A stretch of 15,537 nt of DNA from JALWZX01 sp964506905. Its GTDB lineage: Bacteria > Patescibacteriota > WWE3 > 2-01-FULL-39-13. Below are positions 6,679-13,862 of this stretch, piece by piece. How positions within the stretch are numbered: position 1 is the first letter of the stretch; every line of letters begins with the position of its first letter. Both the position numbers and the translations under genes were made by a program. Under the pieces are notes generated by a model. That model was not told the DNA's origin and ran no database searches. It was given only the letters and a program-made list of their open reading frames with translations. The stretch is taken from NCBI GenBank assembly GCA_964506905.1, contig CAZDNW010000048.1, positions 1 to 15,537 on the forward strand, read 5' to 3'.

Positions 6679-8172
6679 TCAAGAATTCTTATGCTTTTTT
6701 ATACCAAAATTTAAAAATGCTAGTACAATAATGATAACCATTGCAATCAAAATAAAAGCAATAGCACGTGTTTTGCCAGATGTTAAAATACCGATAGTTG
6801 CGAGAATTATGGTTGAAGACCAATAAAACATTGCGATTTTTTGTTTATTCCAGCCAAAATCATCTAATAATTTATGATGAAAATGTTCACGATCTCCAAA
6901 GAAAGGCATTTGTTTTCTGCTTAAACGCCTTATTATAGCAAATACGCCATCTAAAAAAGGTATCATTAATACAATTAAAGTTACAGCAATTTTTGTACTC
7001 CCTATTATAGATAAGGCTGCTATCATAAGACCTGCGGCAGTTGCTCCCCAGCCCCATAAAATCTTTTGAGGAGGCCATGTAAAAAAGGCCATTCCAATAC
7101 CAGCTCCAGCAATTATGGCTGCAAATTTAGTAAAAAGTGCTAAATCAGCATCGTTTACAATTGATTTATACATTACGATAGATATTATAAGTGCAACAAT
7201 AGTTACTAAACCAGCATAAACTCCATCAACACCATTTGCAAAAGACATAAAATTCATTGTCCACCATATCCAAATAATTGCTGCTAAAACAGAAAAATAG
7301 TGAATTTTGTGTTCACCTATATAATCTATCACATATCTATAATCAGCAAGTTTGATAGCGTCGCCGAAAGGATTTGGTAAATACATCAATATAATTCCTG
7401 ATAAAACAACTATAGATATTGCAAAAAATTGAATAAATAGCCTCAAATAAGGGTTTATATCTTTTTTATCATCCCTCAAACCAGTTAATACTAAAATTAA
7501 AGATCCAAGCAAAATGCCGATTAATTTTTGGCTTTCATAAATGGGAATTACAAGCAAAGAAGCGGTTATCACACCTAAATAAAACGCAAGCCCACCTGCT
7601 CTAGGAATTGGCTTTGTTAATAACATTGCGGGGTGTTTATGTGTTAAAGGATCATCAACGAAACCGTGATTTTTTGCGAATTTAATAACATATGGTGTTA
7701 TTAAATATGTCAAAACCATCGCTAAAACTAAAGGAACTATTATTAATTTTATGTATTGAGGGAAAATAATAGGTTTAGTAGTTGAAATAAATACAATTCT
7801 TGTTGTGTACACAGAAATTAAAGTAATAATTAACGCATTAAAATAACTGTACAATTTAGAAAGATAAAAGTTAGCGGAACTTAAAGACTTTACCGATAAA
7901 ACTGTATTGATGATAAAAAATACAATACTGAACATTATAAATATCCAAATATTAGATTTATCCGTTAATTGAAATTCGCCCCACGGAAAAATGTAAAAAA
8001 ACGGTATTCGATTTTTAAGATTTTCGTAATTTTGCAGTACTAATATATAAGTTAATGCAATTATAGAAATAGAATATATGGTAGAGATAACAATATGCTT
8101 TGTTTTTAGTATTTTTACCGTAGATTGTTTTATAGATCTCGCATGTCTATAAATTGTTTGCTTTTTTAACAT
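6679..8172 (-). CDS. MraY/WecA-like glycosyltransferase family 4 membrane protein, atypical active site
   Basis: This 497-residue polytopic protein resembles the polyprenyl-phosphate N-acetylhexosamine-1-phosphate transferases. Seen motifs: IPRAGG (189-194), the Mg-binding pair in GLRDDKKDINP (Asp234-Asp235), NGVDG (313-317), LDGVFAIIRRL (from 407) and the HFHH cluster (430-433) after FFGDRE. Two features are odd. The loop that normally reads GD-S/T/V-G and supplies a third catalytic Asp (D267 in E. coli MraY) reads GWGATAAG around 374-381, and the NxxNxxDG motif reads NxxSxxNG. The N-terminus also has about 135 extra residues with roughly three more membrane helices; the family is usually near 350. 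It could be a divergent active branch or a changed enzyme. It ends with TGA. It lies 26 bp downstream of tatD on the same strand and is convergent with the UbiA-type gene. Confidence 0.8.
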   Translation of the reverse strand: MLKKQTIYRHARSIKQSTVKILKTKHIVISTIYSISIIALTYILVLQNYENLKNRIPFFYIFPWGEFQLTDKSNIWIFIMFSIVFFIINTVLSVKSLSSANFYLSKLYSYFNALIITLISVYTTRIVFISTTKPIIFPQYIKLIIVPLVLAMVLTYLITPYVIKFAKNHGFVDDPLTHKHPAMLLTKPIPRAGGLAFYLGVITASLLVIPIYESQKLIGILLGSLILVLTGLRDDKKDINPYLRLFIQFFAISIVVLSGIILMYLPNPFGDAIKLADYRYVIDYIGEHKIHYFSVLAAIIWIWWTMNFMSFANGVDGVYAGLVTIVALIISIVMYKSIVNDADLALFTKFAAIIAGAGIGMAFFTWPPQKILWGWGATAAGLMIAALSIIGSTKIAVTLIVLMIPFLDGVFAIIRRLSRKQMPFFGDREHFHHKLLDDFGWNKQKIAMFYWSSTIILATIGILTSGKTRAIAFILIAMVIIIVLAFLNFGIKKHKNS

Positions 8173-8198
8173 GACAATTATTTAAATATTAACACAAT

Positions 8199-9044
8199 TT
8201 AAGCAGGAATATCATAAAATTTAGTTGTATTTTCATATATTACTTTTTCTAAAGCCCCTTTGTTCATTTTCTTTATATCTGCTAGTTTTTCTAATATTTC
8301 TACCACAAAAGCTGGTTCATTTATTTTATTCCCCTTTTTTCTTTTATAAAAAGGAACTAAATAAGGTGCATCTGTTTCAATCATAATCATATTAGCAGGG
8401 TAAAACTTTGCTACTTTTCGTATTTCCTCAGCGTTTTTGTAAGTTAAAATACCTGTAAATGAAATAAAAACGCCTAATTCTAATAACACCTTAGCGGTTT
8501 CTAAATTTTCAGTATAACAATGCCATACGGCCTTAAACATTCCTTTATCCATTTCATCTCTTAATACAGCTATTGTTTCTTTAGTTGCTTCACGAGAATG
8601 AATAATTACTGGTAGTTCAAAATTTCTTGCAATATCAATTTGTTTTCTAAATAGATATTCTTGATCTTTTTTATGTCTTTTTATTTCAGAAGGCGGAGGT
8701 GTTGTAAAATCTAACCCACATTCCCCTATTGCAACTACCAATCGTGTATTATCTGCTTTATTTTTCCACAAATTATGACTAACAAGTTCATTAACTTGTA
8801 ATAGGCGATCGTCTAAGCTCAGTTCTCTTTCGTTTTCGTCTCCGTTATCGTGTGGATATAGTCCAACAGTTGCAAAAACGCTTTTATTTCTTTTAGCGAT
8901 ATCGATACTTTTTTTTGCTTCAGATAAAGAACATCCAATGGATACGATTTTAGTAACACCTATTTCATTTGCTCGCTTTATTATTTCTTCTGTAGAGTTA
9001 ATTAACTTGTTATCTGCTAAATGTGAATGTGAATCTATAATCAT
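8199..9044 (-). CDS. tatD: TatD-family metal-dependent hydrolase / DNase
   Basis: TatD proteins are cytoplasmic two-metal TIM-barrel nucleases (3'-5' exonuclease activity in E. coli TatD). In 281 residues all metal ligands can be found: HSH with His6 and His8 at the start, Glu108 in AIGECGLDF, His149 in PVIIHSRE, His175 in AVWHCYTEN and Asp225 in IETDAPYLVP. The length is slightly above the usual 260. The start at ATG 9044 is supported by the N-terminal metal motif, which must be near residue 4-8, and by a TATAAT six bases upstream. It follows the PAP2 gene by 18 bp but has its own promoter-like box in that gap. Confidence 0.95.
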   Translation of the reverse strand: MIIDSHSHLADNKLINSTEEIIKRANEIGVTKIVSIGCSLSEAKKSIDIAKRNKSVFATVGLYPHDNGDENERELSLDDRLLQVNELVSHNLWKNKADNTRLVVAIGECGLDFTTPPPSEIKRHKKDQEYLFRKQIDIARNFELPVIIHSREATKETIAVLRDEMDKGMFKAVWHCYTENLETAKVLLELGVFISFTGILTYKNAEEIRKVAKFYPANMIMIETDAPYLVPFYKRKKGNKINEPAFVVEILEKLADIKKMNKGALEKVIYENTTKFYDIPA

Positions 9045-9050
9045 ATTGAA

Positions 9051-9056
9051 ATTATA
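9051..9056 (-). promoter_or_regulatory. -10 box of tatD
   Basis: TATAAT on the minus strand is followed by six bases and ATG 9044, so the mRNA would start at the A of the start codon. No clear -35 is seen. It fits within the 18-bp gap behind the PAP2 gene. Confidence 0.55.
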
Positions 9057-9062
9057 ATATTT

Positions 9063-9623
9063 TTACGAGGAAATCATAGAAAGTAAATAAAACCATGATG
9101 AAGTTCCAAATATTGCTAATAATACACCTAAGATAGCACCCCCTACTACATCAATAATATAGTGCTTTTCTAAATAAATTCTGCTAATACTAATAAGACC
9201 TGCAACTGAAAAAAGAAGTAAAGAATTAAAAGTATCTAAATGAAAATAATTAGAAAACAAGACCGCTAATGCAAAAGCGTTTGCTGTATGTCCAGAAGGA
9301 AAAGATCCACTAGTTGTTCTCACGCCAAAAATACTTGTTCGTTTAAGCCCTTTTTTAGGTCTAGGCATTTTAACAATATGCTTTATTATTTCTATAATAA
9401 AGACCTGAAAAACATAAACAGGAAACAAATAAAGCCAGATTTTATAATCTAAAAAAGATACAATTAAAAATATAAATAACGCACCTATAGAACTGCCAAG
9501 CTCTGTGAATATTTCTATCGCACCAATAAAAGGTTTTTCTAATATATCTTCTGTTATGTCTTCTGCAAGAGTCTCTTCTTTTGAGAAAAAACTGCACCAT
9601 TTATTTTTTAGCCAACAATTCAT
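9063..9623 (-). CDS. PAP2-family membrane phosphatase
   Basis: The three PAP2 signature motifs are complete: K-x6-RP (KHIVKMPRP), FPSGH, and SR-x5-H-x3-D (SRIYLEKHYIID). With 186 residues and about five membrane helices it fits the small PAP2 phosphatases that hydrolyse polyprenyl pyrophosphate, phosphatidic acid or decaprenylphosphoryl-phosphoribose at the membrane. In mycobacteria a PAP2 protein is encoded next to the DPPR synthase, so a related role with the UbiA-type enzyme at 5707-6651 is plausible. The frame opens at a TTG at 9644, but ATG 9623 is preferred because a TG-T-TAAAAT box lies inside the longer version and ends seven bases before it. The substrate cannot be told from sequence alone. 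Confidence 0.9.
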   Translation of the reverse strand: MNCWLKNKWCSFFSKEETLAEDITEDILEKPFIGAIEIFTELGSSIGALFIFLIVSFLDYKIWLYLFPVYVFQVFIIEIIKHIVKMPRPKKGLKRTSIFGVRTTSGSFPSGHTANAFALAVLFSNYFHLDTFNSLLLFSVAGLISISRIYLEKHYIIDVVGGAILGVLLAIFGTSSWFYLLSMISS

Positions 9624-9630
9624 GATTTGT

Positions 9631-9639
9631 ATTTTAACA
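9631..9639 (-). promoter_or_regulatory. Extended -10 box of the PAP2 gene
   Basis: TG-T-TAAAAT on the minus strand, seven bases before ATG 9623. It sits between the upstream terminator (9666-9692) and the gene, so PAP2 is transcribed independently of the MFS gene. Confidence 0.55.
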
Positions 9640-9665
9640 CACAATAAATTTTAACTAATAAGAAA

Positions 9666-9692
9666 GGGCGGCGTGCAAAAAGCACGCCGCCC
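9666..9692 (-). terminator. Strong intrinsic terminator of the MFS gene
   Basis: A perfect 11-bp stem, GGGCGGCGTGC against GCACGCCGCCC, with a five-base loop. Read on the minus strand it is followed by the T-rich tract TTTCTTATT, so it ends transcription from the MFS gene, whose stop codon is about 20 bases upstream. It is by far the most GC-rich stretch in the window. Confidence 0.88.
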
Positions 9693-9712
9693 AAACCAAA
9701 AATCAACAAAAT

Positions 9713-11329
9713 TTACGAGTCAGATTTTAATAATTTAACATTAGGCATTCTTATAGTTAATAAAAGTGCCAATCCTGATAAGAATCCTAAAAATGCCATG
9801 CCGGCGCCAAAAGCATCTGTTCTAGAATTTGCGTAATCTTGCGTAATTTCTGTTGCCATTTCGTCACTTAAACCATAATCAACAAGATTTTTGTGAACTG
9901 TTGCGTCATCTACAAGATCAACACCAATTTCTAATTTATTATTTATTTCAATTCTTATATCTTCTGGTAAATATTCCCTTTGATTATCAATTGCTGTTTG
10001 CATTCCAAATACTAAAGAACTTATTAAAATAGAACCAATTACAGCAACACCAATAGAATTACCTAATTGTTGAAAAACACCATCTAATCCAGAAGCTTCT
10101 GCAACATCTTCACCTTTAACACTAGAAAGTTCAAGATTAACAATTTGCGAGACAATTAAACCTATTCCAAAACCTAAAACAATAGTTCCAGGAAAAGCAC
10201 CTTCCAAAGTAGTATCTGCATTTACTGTTGTTGCCATAATAAAAAATCCAATAATAGACAAAACCAATCCAGATTGAATAATTCGTTTACTTGTAAATTT
10301 AGTTCCAAGTTTGGTACCTAAAATAGCTGTTATCAAAAGCGCAATAGAATTTGGCATTAAGGCTAATCCTGTGTCTATAGCTGATAAACCATGTGTTAAT
10401 TGAAGATAAAGTGGAAATACAAACATAAACCCAGCCATAAACATCATTTGTATAAACCTAACATTTAGTGCAGTTCTAAGAACAACAACTTTAAATAGCG
10501 AAGGCTTAAACAATCCAGGTTCACCCTTTTCTTCAAGATGAGCTTCCCAACTAAACAGACCCATTAACAACATAAACCCAAAACCCATTAATAAAGGTGT
10601 TATGGATAGGCCAAAAGGAGCAAATTCATTTGATCCTATCATTATTGGTTGTTTCGCCCAAAACCATCCGTGATTTTGTGCTGCCAAAATTCCCAAAACA
10701 ACACTAGCTAGACCAATAGAAGATAAAAATGCACCTGCAAAATCAAATTTTGGCTTAATCTTTGGTAAAACATCTTTTTTAATAGTACCTATCATTAGCA
10801 AAACAAAAACAACTATTGCAAGTTCTAATCTAAATGCCCAACGCCAACTATAGTAAGAGGTTAAAAATCCACCAACAATAGGCCCAACAGCAACTCCAAT
10901 AGCACCTACAGCTCCAATAATACCATATGCAAAAGCTAAACCTTTGCCTTTATAATTATCTCTCAAAATAGTTTGAATATTTGGCATCATAAGAGAAGAA
11001 CCTAAACCTTCAATAATAGACCACCCAATAATTAGCGTGCCTAAGCTATTACTAATAGATGCTGTTCCTGTTCCGATTCCAAATAAAATTATCCCAAGCG
11101 TAAAAGCGCGCTTTTTACCTATAATATCAGCCATTTTAGCACCGATTAAAATAAATGCCGCCATAACAAGCCCGTATATAGAAATTGCACTTTGAATACC
11201 AGTTACAGAAGTGTTTAAATCAGCAACAAGCGCAGAAATAGAAACATTCATAATAGTTGTATCTATAACTATTATGAACATAGACATAGACATTAGCGCT
11301 AAAATGCCCCATTTATTTTTAATTTTCAT
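9713..11329 (-). CDS. MFS transporter, DHA2 (EmrB/QacA-like, 14 TM) family
   Basis: The 538-residue membrane protein has the length and motifs of 14-helix proton-driven drug exporters. Motif D1 (IDTTIMNVSI) is in helix 1, motif A (GAKMADIIGKKRAF) in the loop after helix 2, and antiporter motif C (GAVGAIGVAVGPIVGG) in helix 5, followed by SWRWAFRLELA, where the family usually has Asn instead of the second-last Glu. A large soluble loop near residues 440-500, containing the DNQREYLPEDIRIE region, sits between the last helices. It probably exports toxic or amphipathic compounds out of the cell; the substrate is unknown. A promoter fixes the start at ATG 11329, and a strong terminator follows the stop, making it a single-gene unit. 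Confidence 0.92.
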   Translation of the reverse strand: MKIKNKWGILALMSMSMFIIVIDTTIMNVSISALVADLNTSVTGIQSAISIYGLVMAAFILIGAKMADIIGKKRAFTLGIILFGIGTGTASISNSLGTLIIGWSIIEGLGSSLMMPNIQTILRDNYKGKGLAFAYGIIGAVGAIGVAVGPIVGGFLTSYYSWRWAFRLELAIVVFVLLMIGTIKKDVLPKIKPKFDFAGAFLSSIGLASVVLGILAAQNHGWFWAKQPIMIGSNEFAPFGLSITPLLMGFGFMLLMGLFSWEAHLEEKGEPGLFKPSLFKVVVLRTALNVRFIQMMFMAGFMFVFPLYLQLTHGLSAIDTGLALMPNSIALLITAILGTKLGTKFTSKRIIQSGLVLSIIGFFIMATTVNADTTLEGAFPGTIVLGFGIGLIVSQIVNLELSSVKGEDVAEASGLDGVFQQLGNSIGVAVIGSILISSLVFGMQTAIDNQREYLPEDIRIEINNKLEIGVDLVDDATVHKNLVDYGLSDEMATEITQDYANSRTDAFGAGMAFLGFLSGLALLLTIRMPNVKLLKSDS

Positions 11330-11335
11330 AGGTTG

Positions 11336-11363
11336 ATTATAAAAGGTTAGTGCTATAAGTCAA
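11336..11363 (-). promoter_or_regulatory. Promoter of the MFS gene
   Basis: On the minus strand TTGACT (11363-11358), a 16-bp spacer and TATAAT (11341-11336), then six bases to ATG 11329. The transcript would begin at the A of the ATG (leaderless). Confidence 0.7.
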
Positions 11364-11367
11364 ACAA

Positions 11368-11697
11368 TTACAATGTTTTAAGAAAATTAGTAATTTCTTT
11401 AATTAACAGGTTTTCATATCCTTCAAAGGAATGTTCGGCACCATTTATTACTAAAGTTTTTGAATATTTGGAATTCTTAAGATACCCTTTTAAAATGTCC
11501 AGTGCAGGTTCGGGATTGCAAACAGCTGTAATTGGTTGATCGTTGGTTCCGGTAATAGCAAAAACCGGACAAGCTAAAGATTCTACACTATTCCAGTTAT
11601 GAGATCTTTTTTCGTAACAGAAAACATTACACGCTGAAGCTAGCGTAAAAAAATTAAAAAAAAGATTTTGCAGACATTGGATATTCTTCAAAAACAA
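11368..11697 (-). pseudogene. 3' part of frameshifted alpha/beta hydrolase (Asp and His of the triad)
   Basis: This frame carries the C-terminal third of the hydrolase whose first part is at 11654-12235. From about 11655 on it continues the fold: VFAITGTNDQP holds the likely catalytic Asp and VINGAEHSFEG the catalytic His. Residues upstream of FNFF, including the apparent ATG at 11697, are a frame shadow of the first part. Removing one T from an eight-T run (minus strand) at 11656-11663 joins the two into one protein of about 289 residues, a normal hydrolase length. Independent translation is unlikely: no promoter or ribosome site is seen before it. Confidence 0.75.
11647..11663 (-). repeat. 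T8-AA-T7 homopolymer tract at the hydrolase frameshift
   Basis: On the minus strand eight Ts, AA and seven Ts follow each other. The stop codon TAA (11656-11654) is formed by the last T of the first run and the AA. One T fewer gives S-F-F-N-F-F-T and reads through into the downstream part. Such tracts are prone to replication slippage, transcriptional slippage and sequencing error. Confidence 0.85.
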
Positions 11698-12235
11698 GAT
11701 TTGAAAGCAATATGTTATCTTTGTTTTCGGACAAAAGTTTTTTTGATTCCGATAATAGCTTGTTGTAAGATTTTGCGTCCGACATTACTAAACCTAACAT
11801 ATCAACTGGGCTTATCAAAATTAACCCCTTAATTTTATCTATATCATCATAATTATTCATAAAGTAGACAACCTTAGAAGGTCCTAAACTGTGTGCTTGT
11901 AAATAAATATTTTTGTAGCCTAACTCAAACGCGAGATTAACCCAGGCTTTAATGTCATAATAAGAATCCTCAAAAAGTTCAAAAGCATTCCCAATGTTTA
12001 CCGGTTTATTATTTTTTGCAAAACTAGTAATAGAACCTGTTCCCCTATGATTTCCAACTAAAAACGCATAATTATTTTTTGGGAATTTATCGTGAAAATA
12101 TGAGTACCAATTATTTGTATACGGATCTCCAGCCATCCCGTGAATGTGAACAATAATATTTTCTTTATTATCTGTATGGCTGATAAATCCTGTTAAATTT
12201 AATTTATCTTGTGTTTCAGTTTTTATTATTTTCAT
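11654..12235 (-). CDS. Alpha/beta hydrolase, 5' part (broken by a +1 frameshift)
   Basis: This 193-residue frame begins an alpha/beta-hydrolase serine enzyme: HIHGMAG (30-36) is the oxyanion-hole segment, GNHRGTG (61-67) follows strand 4, and QAHSLG (Ser116) is the nucleophile elbow, with Ala in place of the usual first Gly. It ends at a TAA inside a T8-AA-T7 tract, before the Asp and His of the triad, which lie in another frame just downstream. As it stands it cannot make a complete active site. The gene may be a fresh pseudogene, may be rescued by slippage, or the extra T may be a sequencing artefact. It starts nine bases after the stop of the dehydrogenase-like gene on the same strand, so the two are likely co-transcribed. 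Its substrate, ester or amide, is unknown. Confidence 0.8.
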   Translation of the reverse strand: MKIIKTETQDKLNLTGFISHTDNKENIIVHIHGMAGDPYTNNWYSYFHDKFPKNNYAFLVGNHRGTGSITSFAKNNKPVNIGNAFELFEDSYYDIKAWVNLAFELGYKNIYLQAHSLGPSKVVYFMNNYDDIDKIKGLILISPVDMLGLVMSDAKSYNKLLSESKKLLSENKDNILLSNLVFEEYPMSAKSFF

Positions 12236-12244
12236 ATTATATTT

Positions 12245-13177
12245 TTAATTTACAACATTAATTAGATTTTCAGTATATACGGACAATATTGACTCAATCC
12301 AAATGTTAATATTTCGTTCTAAAGACTCTTTTGTATACCAAGCCATATCTGGGGAAACCAATATATTTAAATTCTTTAACCGTTTATGTTTTTTGTCATC
12401 TGCACCTAATCCATAAAGCTCATTGCTTTCTATTTTTTTGAATAGATATTTATAATCATAAATATCTATTGATACTACATTAACTAAAGAGGCTGTGGGT
12501 TTCATTAAATTTATGCGATGTTTATTTATAATTTGTTTTGTTTCATCATTTAATGCATATGTAGGAAATATAAAATCAGAAAGGTTAAACAAATCATTTA
12601 GCTCTACATATTTATAGTTTTTGTTTTTACTGTTTTTTGACCAATAAATCACATCCATTCCGATTGCGGCTCCTATTTCAGCAATTCTAGACCCAATACT
12701 GCCAAGTCCTATAATTCCCATAGTTTTACCTTTTACCTCAAAACCGATATGTTCTTTATAATCTAGCTCCCATTTGTTATCTATTATTAAGGGAATCTTA
12801 CGTGCAATTGATAACATTAAAAATATTGCATGTTCTGCTACAGCCTCAGTTGAATAATGCGGTGAATTTGTTAAAGGGATTCCTTTTTTCTTTAGATATG
12901 CACCATCTACCCAGTTATATGAAGTGGTTGCTAAGCAAACACCTTTCAGATTTTTAATTTTATCTATTGTTTCATTCTTAAATTCCCAATTGACGATTTC
13001 TGGAGCTAAACCCAATATTTTCTCCTCGTCAGAGCTAAAAATTTTGTCGGCAGAGTTAATGTCATTTTGGCTTTCTAAAAATATCAAGTCGGCTGGCGAT
13101 AAATGCATTTTTGCTATTAATTTGTCTAATTGTGATTTTTGGAATGTGTCTTTTGACTCTACAAATATAACTTTCAT
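12245..13177 (-). CDS. D-2-hydroxyacid dehydrogenase-like protein lacking catalytic residues
   Basis: The fold is clear: the 310-residue protein has NSPHYSTEAVAEHAIFLML (105-123), the Rossmann motif GLGSIG (157-162) followed by AIGMDVIYWSK, and MKPTASLVNV, all in family order. Active members need Arg, Glu and His. Here the NTARG segment reads NVVSI (233-237, Ser in place of Arg), the DVFE segment reads GADD (Asp for Glu), and the usual PHIAW reads SPDMAW (275-280, Asp for His). NAD binding may persist, but normal 2-hydroxyacid oxidation is unlikely. It could be a nucleotide-sensing or regulatory pseudoenzyme, or have new chemistry. The start at ATG 13177 is supported by TATTAT six bases upstream. 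It heads a two-gene unit with the broken hydrolase and is divergent from the HAD gene. Confidence 0.85.
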   Translation of the reverse strand: MKVIFVESKDTFQKSQLDKLIAKMHLSPADLIFLESQNDINSADKIFSSDEEKILGLAPEIVNWEFKNETIDKIKNLKGVCLATTSYNWVDGAYLKKKGIPLTNSPHYSTEAVAEHAIFLMLSIARKIPLIIDNKWELDYKEHIGFEVKGKTMGIIGLGSIGSRIAEIGAAIGMDVIYWSKNSKNKNYKYVELNDLFNLSDFIFPTYALNDETKQIINKHRINLMKPTASLVNVVSIDIYDYKYLFKKIESNELYGLGADDKKHKRLKNLNILVSPDMAWYTKESLERNINIWIESILSVYTENLINVVN

Positions 13178-13183
13178 AATCAG

Positions 13184-13212
13184 ATAATAGTCTTGTTTAA
13201 TTACTTAATCAA
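13184..13212 (-). promoter_or_regulatory. Promoter of the dehydrogenase-like / hydrolase unit
   Basis: On the minus strand TTGATT (13212-13207), a 17-bp spacer and TATTAT (13189-13184), then six bases to ATG 13177, again placing the start site at the ATG. It lies in the 58-bp region divergent to the HAD gene. Confidence 0.7.
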
Positions 13213-13218
13213 GGCTAG

Positions 13219-13224
13219 TATTAT
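13219..13224 (+). promoter_or_regulatory. Possible -10 box of the HAD/VOC unit
   Basis: TATTAT on the plus strand would start transcription near 13231, leaving a leader of about five bases before ATG 13236. The -35 is unclear (TTGTTT at 13193-13198 is spaced 20 bp). Confidence 0.35.
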
Positions 13225-13235
13225 GTTTAAGAGCA

Positions 13236-13856
13236 ATGACCAACATAAAATTTATATACTTCGATGCCGGTGATGTACTTTTCTTTGGGTTAACTGATGA
13301 TACATTATGGGTAAACTTCTTAGCAGAAATAAATATAACCGAAGACTTGCTAACCAAATTTAACAATTTATATGATAATTACGAACCGCTTTTCAATGTA
13401 GGGGCAATATCTGTTTTAGAATTTCAAAAAATAGTTGAAAAAGAACTTAACTATAAATTCCCCCAAAATTATGATTTACAAGAAGAAATGATAAAAAAGT
13501 TTAAACCAAATTACGATATGCATAAATTCGTTAAAACAATAGCAAAAAAATATAGAATCGGATTATTAACAAATATGTATTTAAACATGTTGGATGAAAT
13601 AATAAAAAACAAACTGATTCCAGATATGAAATGGGATGTGATTATAGATTCTAGTGTTGTGCACATGGCAAAACCAAATAACAACATATATAAGTATGCA
13701 GAAGAACAAGCAAACGAACCCGCCTCAACAATATTGTTTATAGACAATTCAAAGAAAAATATAGAAGCTGCAAAAGCTTTAGATTGGAACACTTTTTTAT
13801 TTGATCAGTATAATCCAAAAGAAAGTTTAAATAAGTTAAGACTATTACTACAGTAA
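13236..13856 (+). CDS. HAD-superfamily hydrolase, subfamily IA (YihX-like)
   Basis: HAD phosphatases transfer a phosphate to an Asp nucleophile. In this 206-residue protein motif I is FDAGDVL with nucleophile Asp10; the usual acid at +2 is Gly12, as in the DxGxV group that includes E. coli YihX (FDLGNV). Motif II is LLTN (Thr112), motif III Lys146 in MAKPNN, and motif IV FIDNSKKN with Asp170 and Asn175. Residues between about 18 and 95 would form the helical cap. It probably dephosphorylates a small phosphorylated metabolite; E. coli YihX acts on glucose-1-phosphate, but the substrate here is not known. It is followed after six bases by the YecM-like gene, so the pair is likely one operon, divergent from the dehydrogenase-like gene. 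Confidence 0.85.
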   Translation: MTNIKFIYFDAGDVLFFGLTDDTLWVNFLAEINITEDLLTKFNNLYDNYEPLFNVGAISVLEFQKIVEKELNYKFPQNYDLQEEMIKKFKPNYDMHKFVKTIAKKYRIGLLTNMYLNMLDEIIKNKLIPDMKWDVIIDSSVVHMAKPNNNIYKYAEEQANEPASTILFIDNSKKNIEAAKALDWNTFLFDQYNPKESLNKLRLLLQ

Positions 13857-13862
13857 AACCAT

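Noticed and set aside
11654..11697. Programmed ribosomal frameshift in the hydrolase
   Set aside because: No stimulatory structure or upstream Shine-Dalgarno is seen, and a +1 shift at T-rich codons has no known signal here; mutation or transcriptional slippage fits the T-run better.
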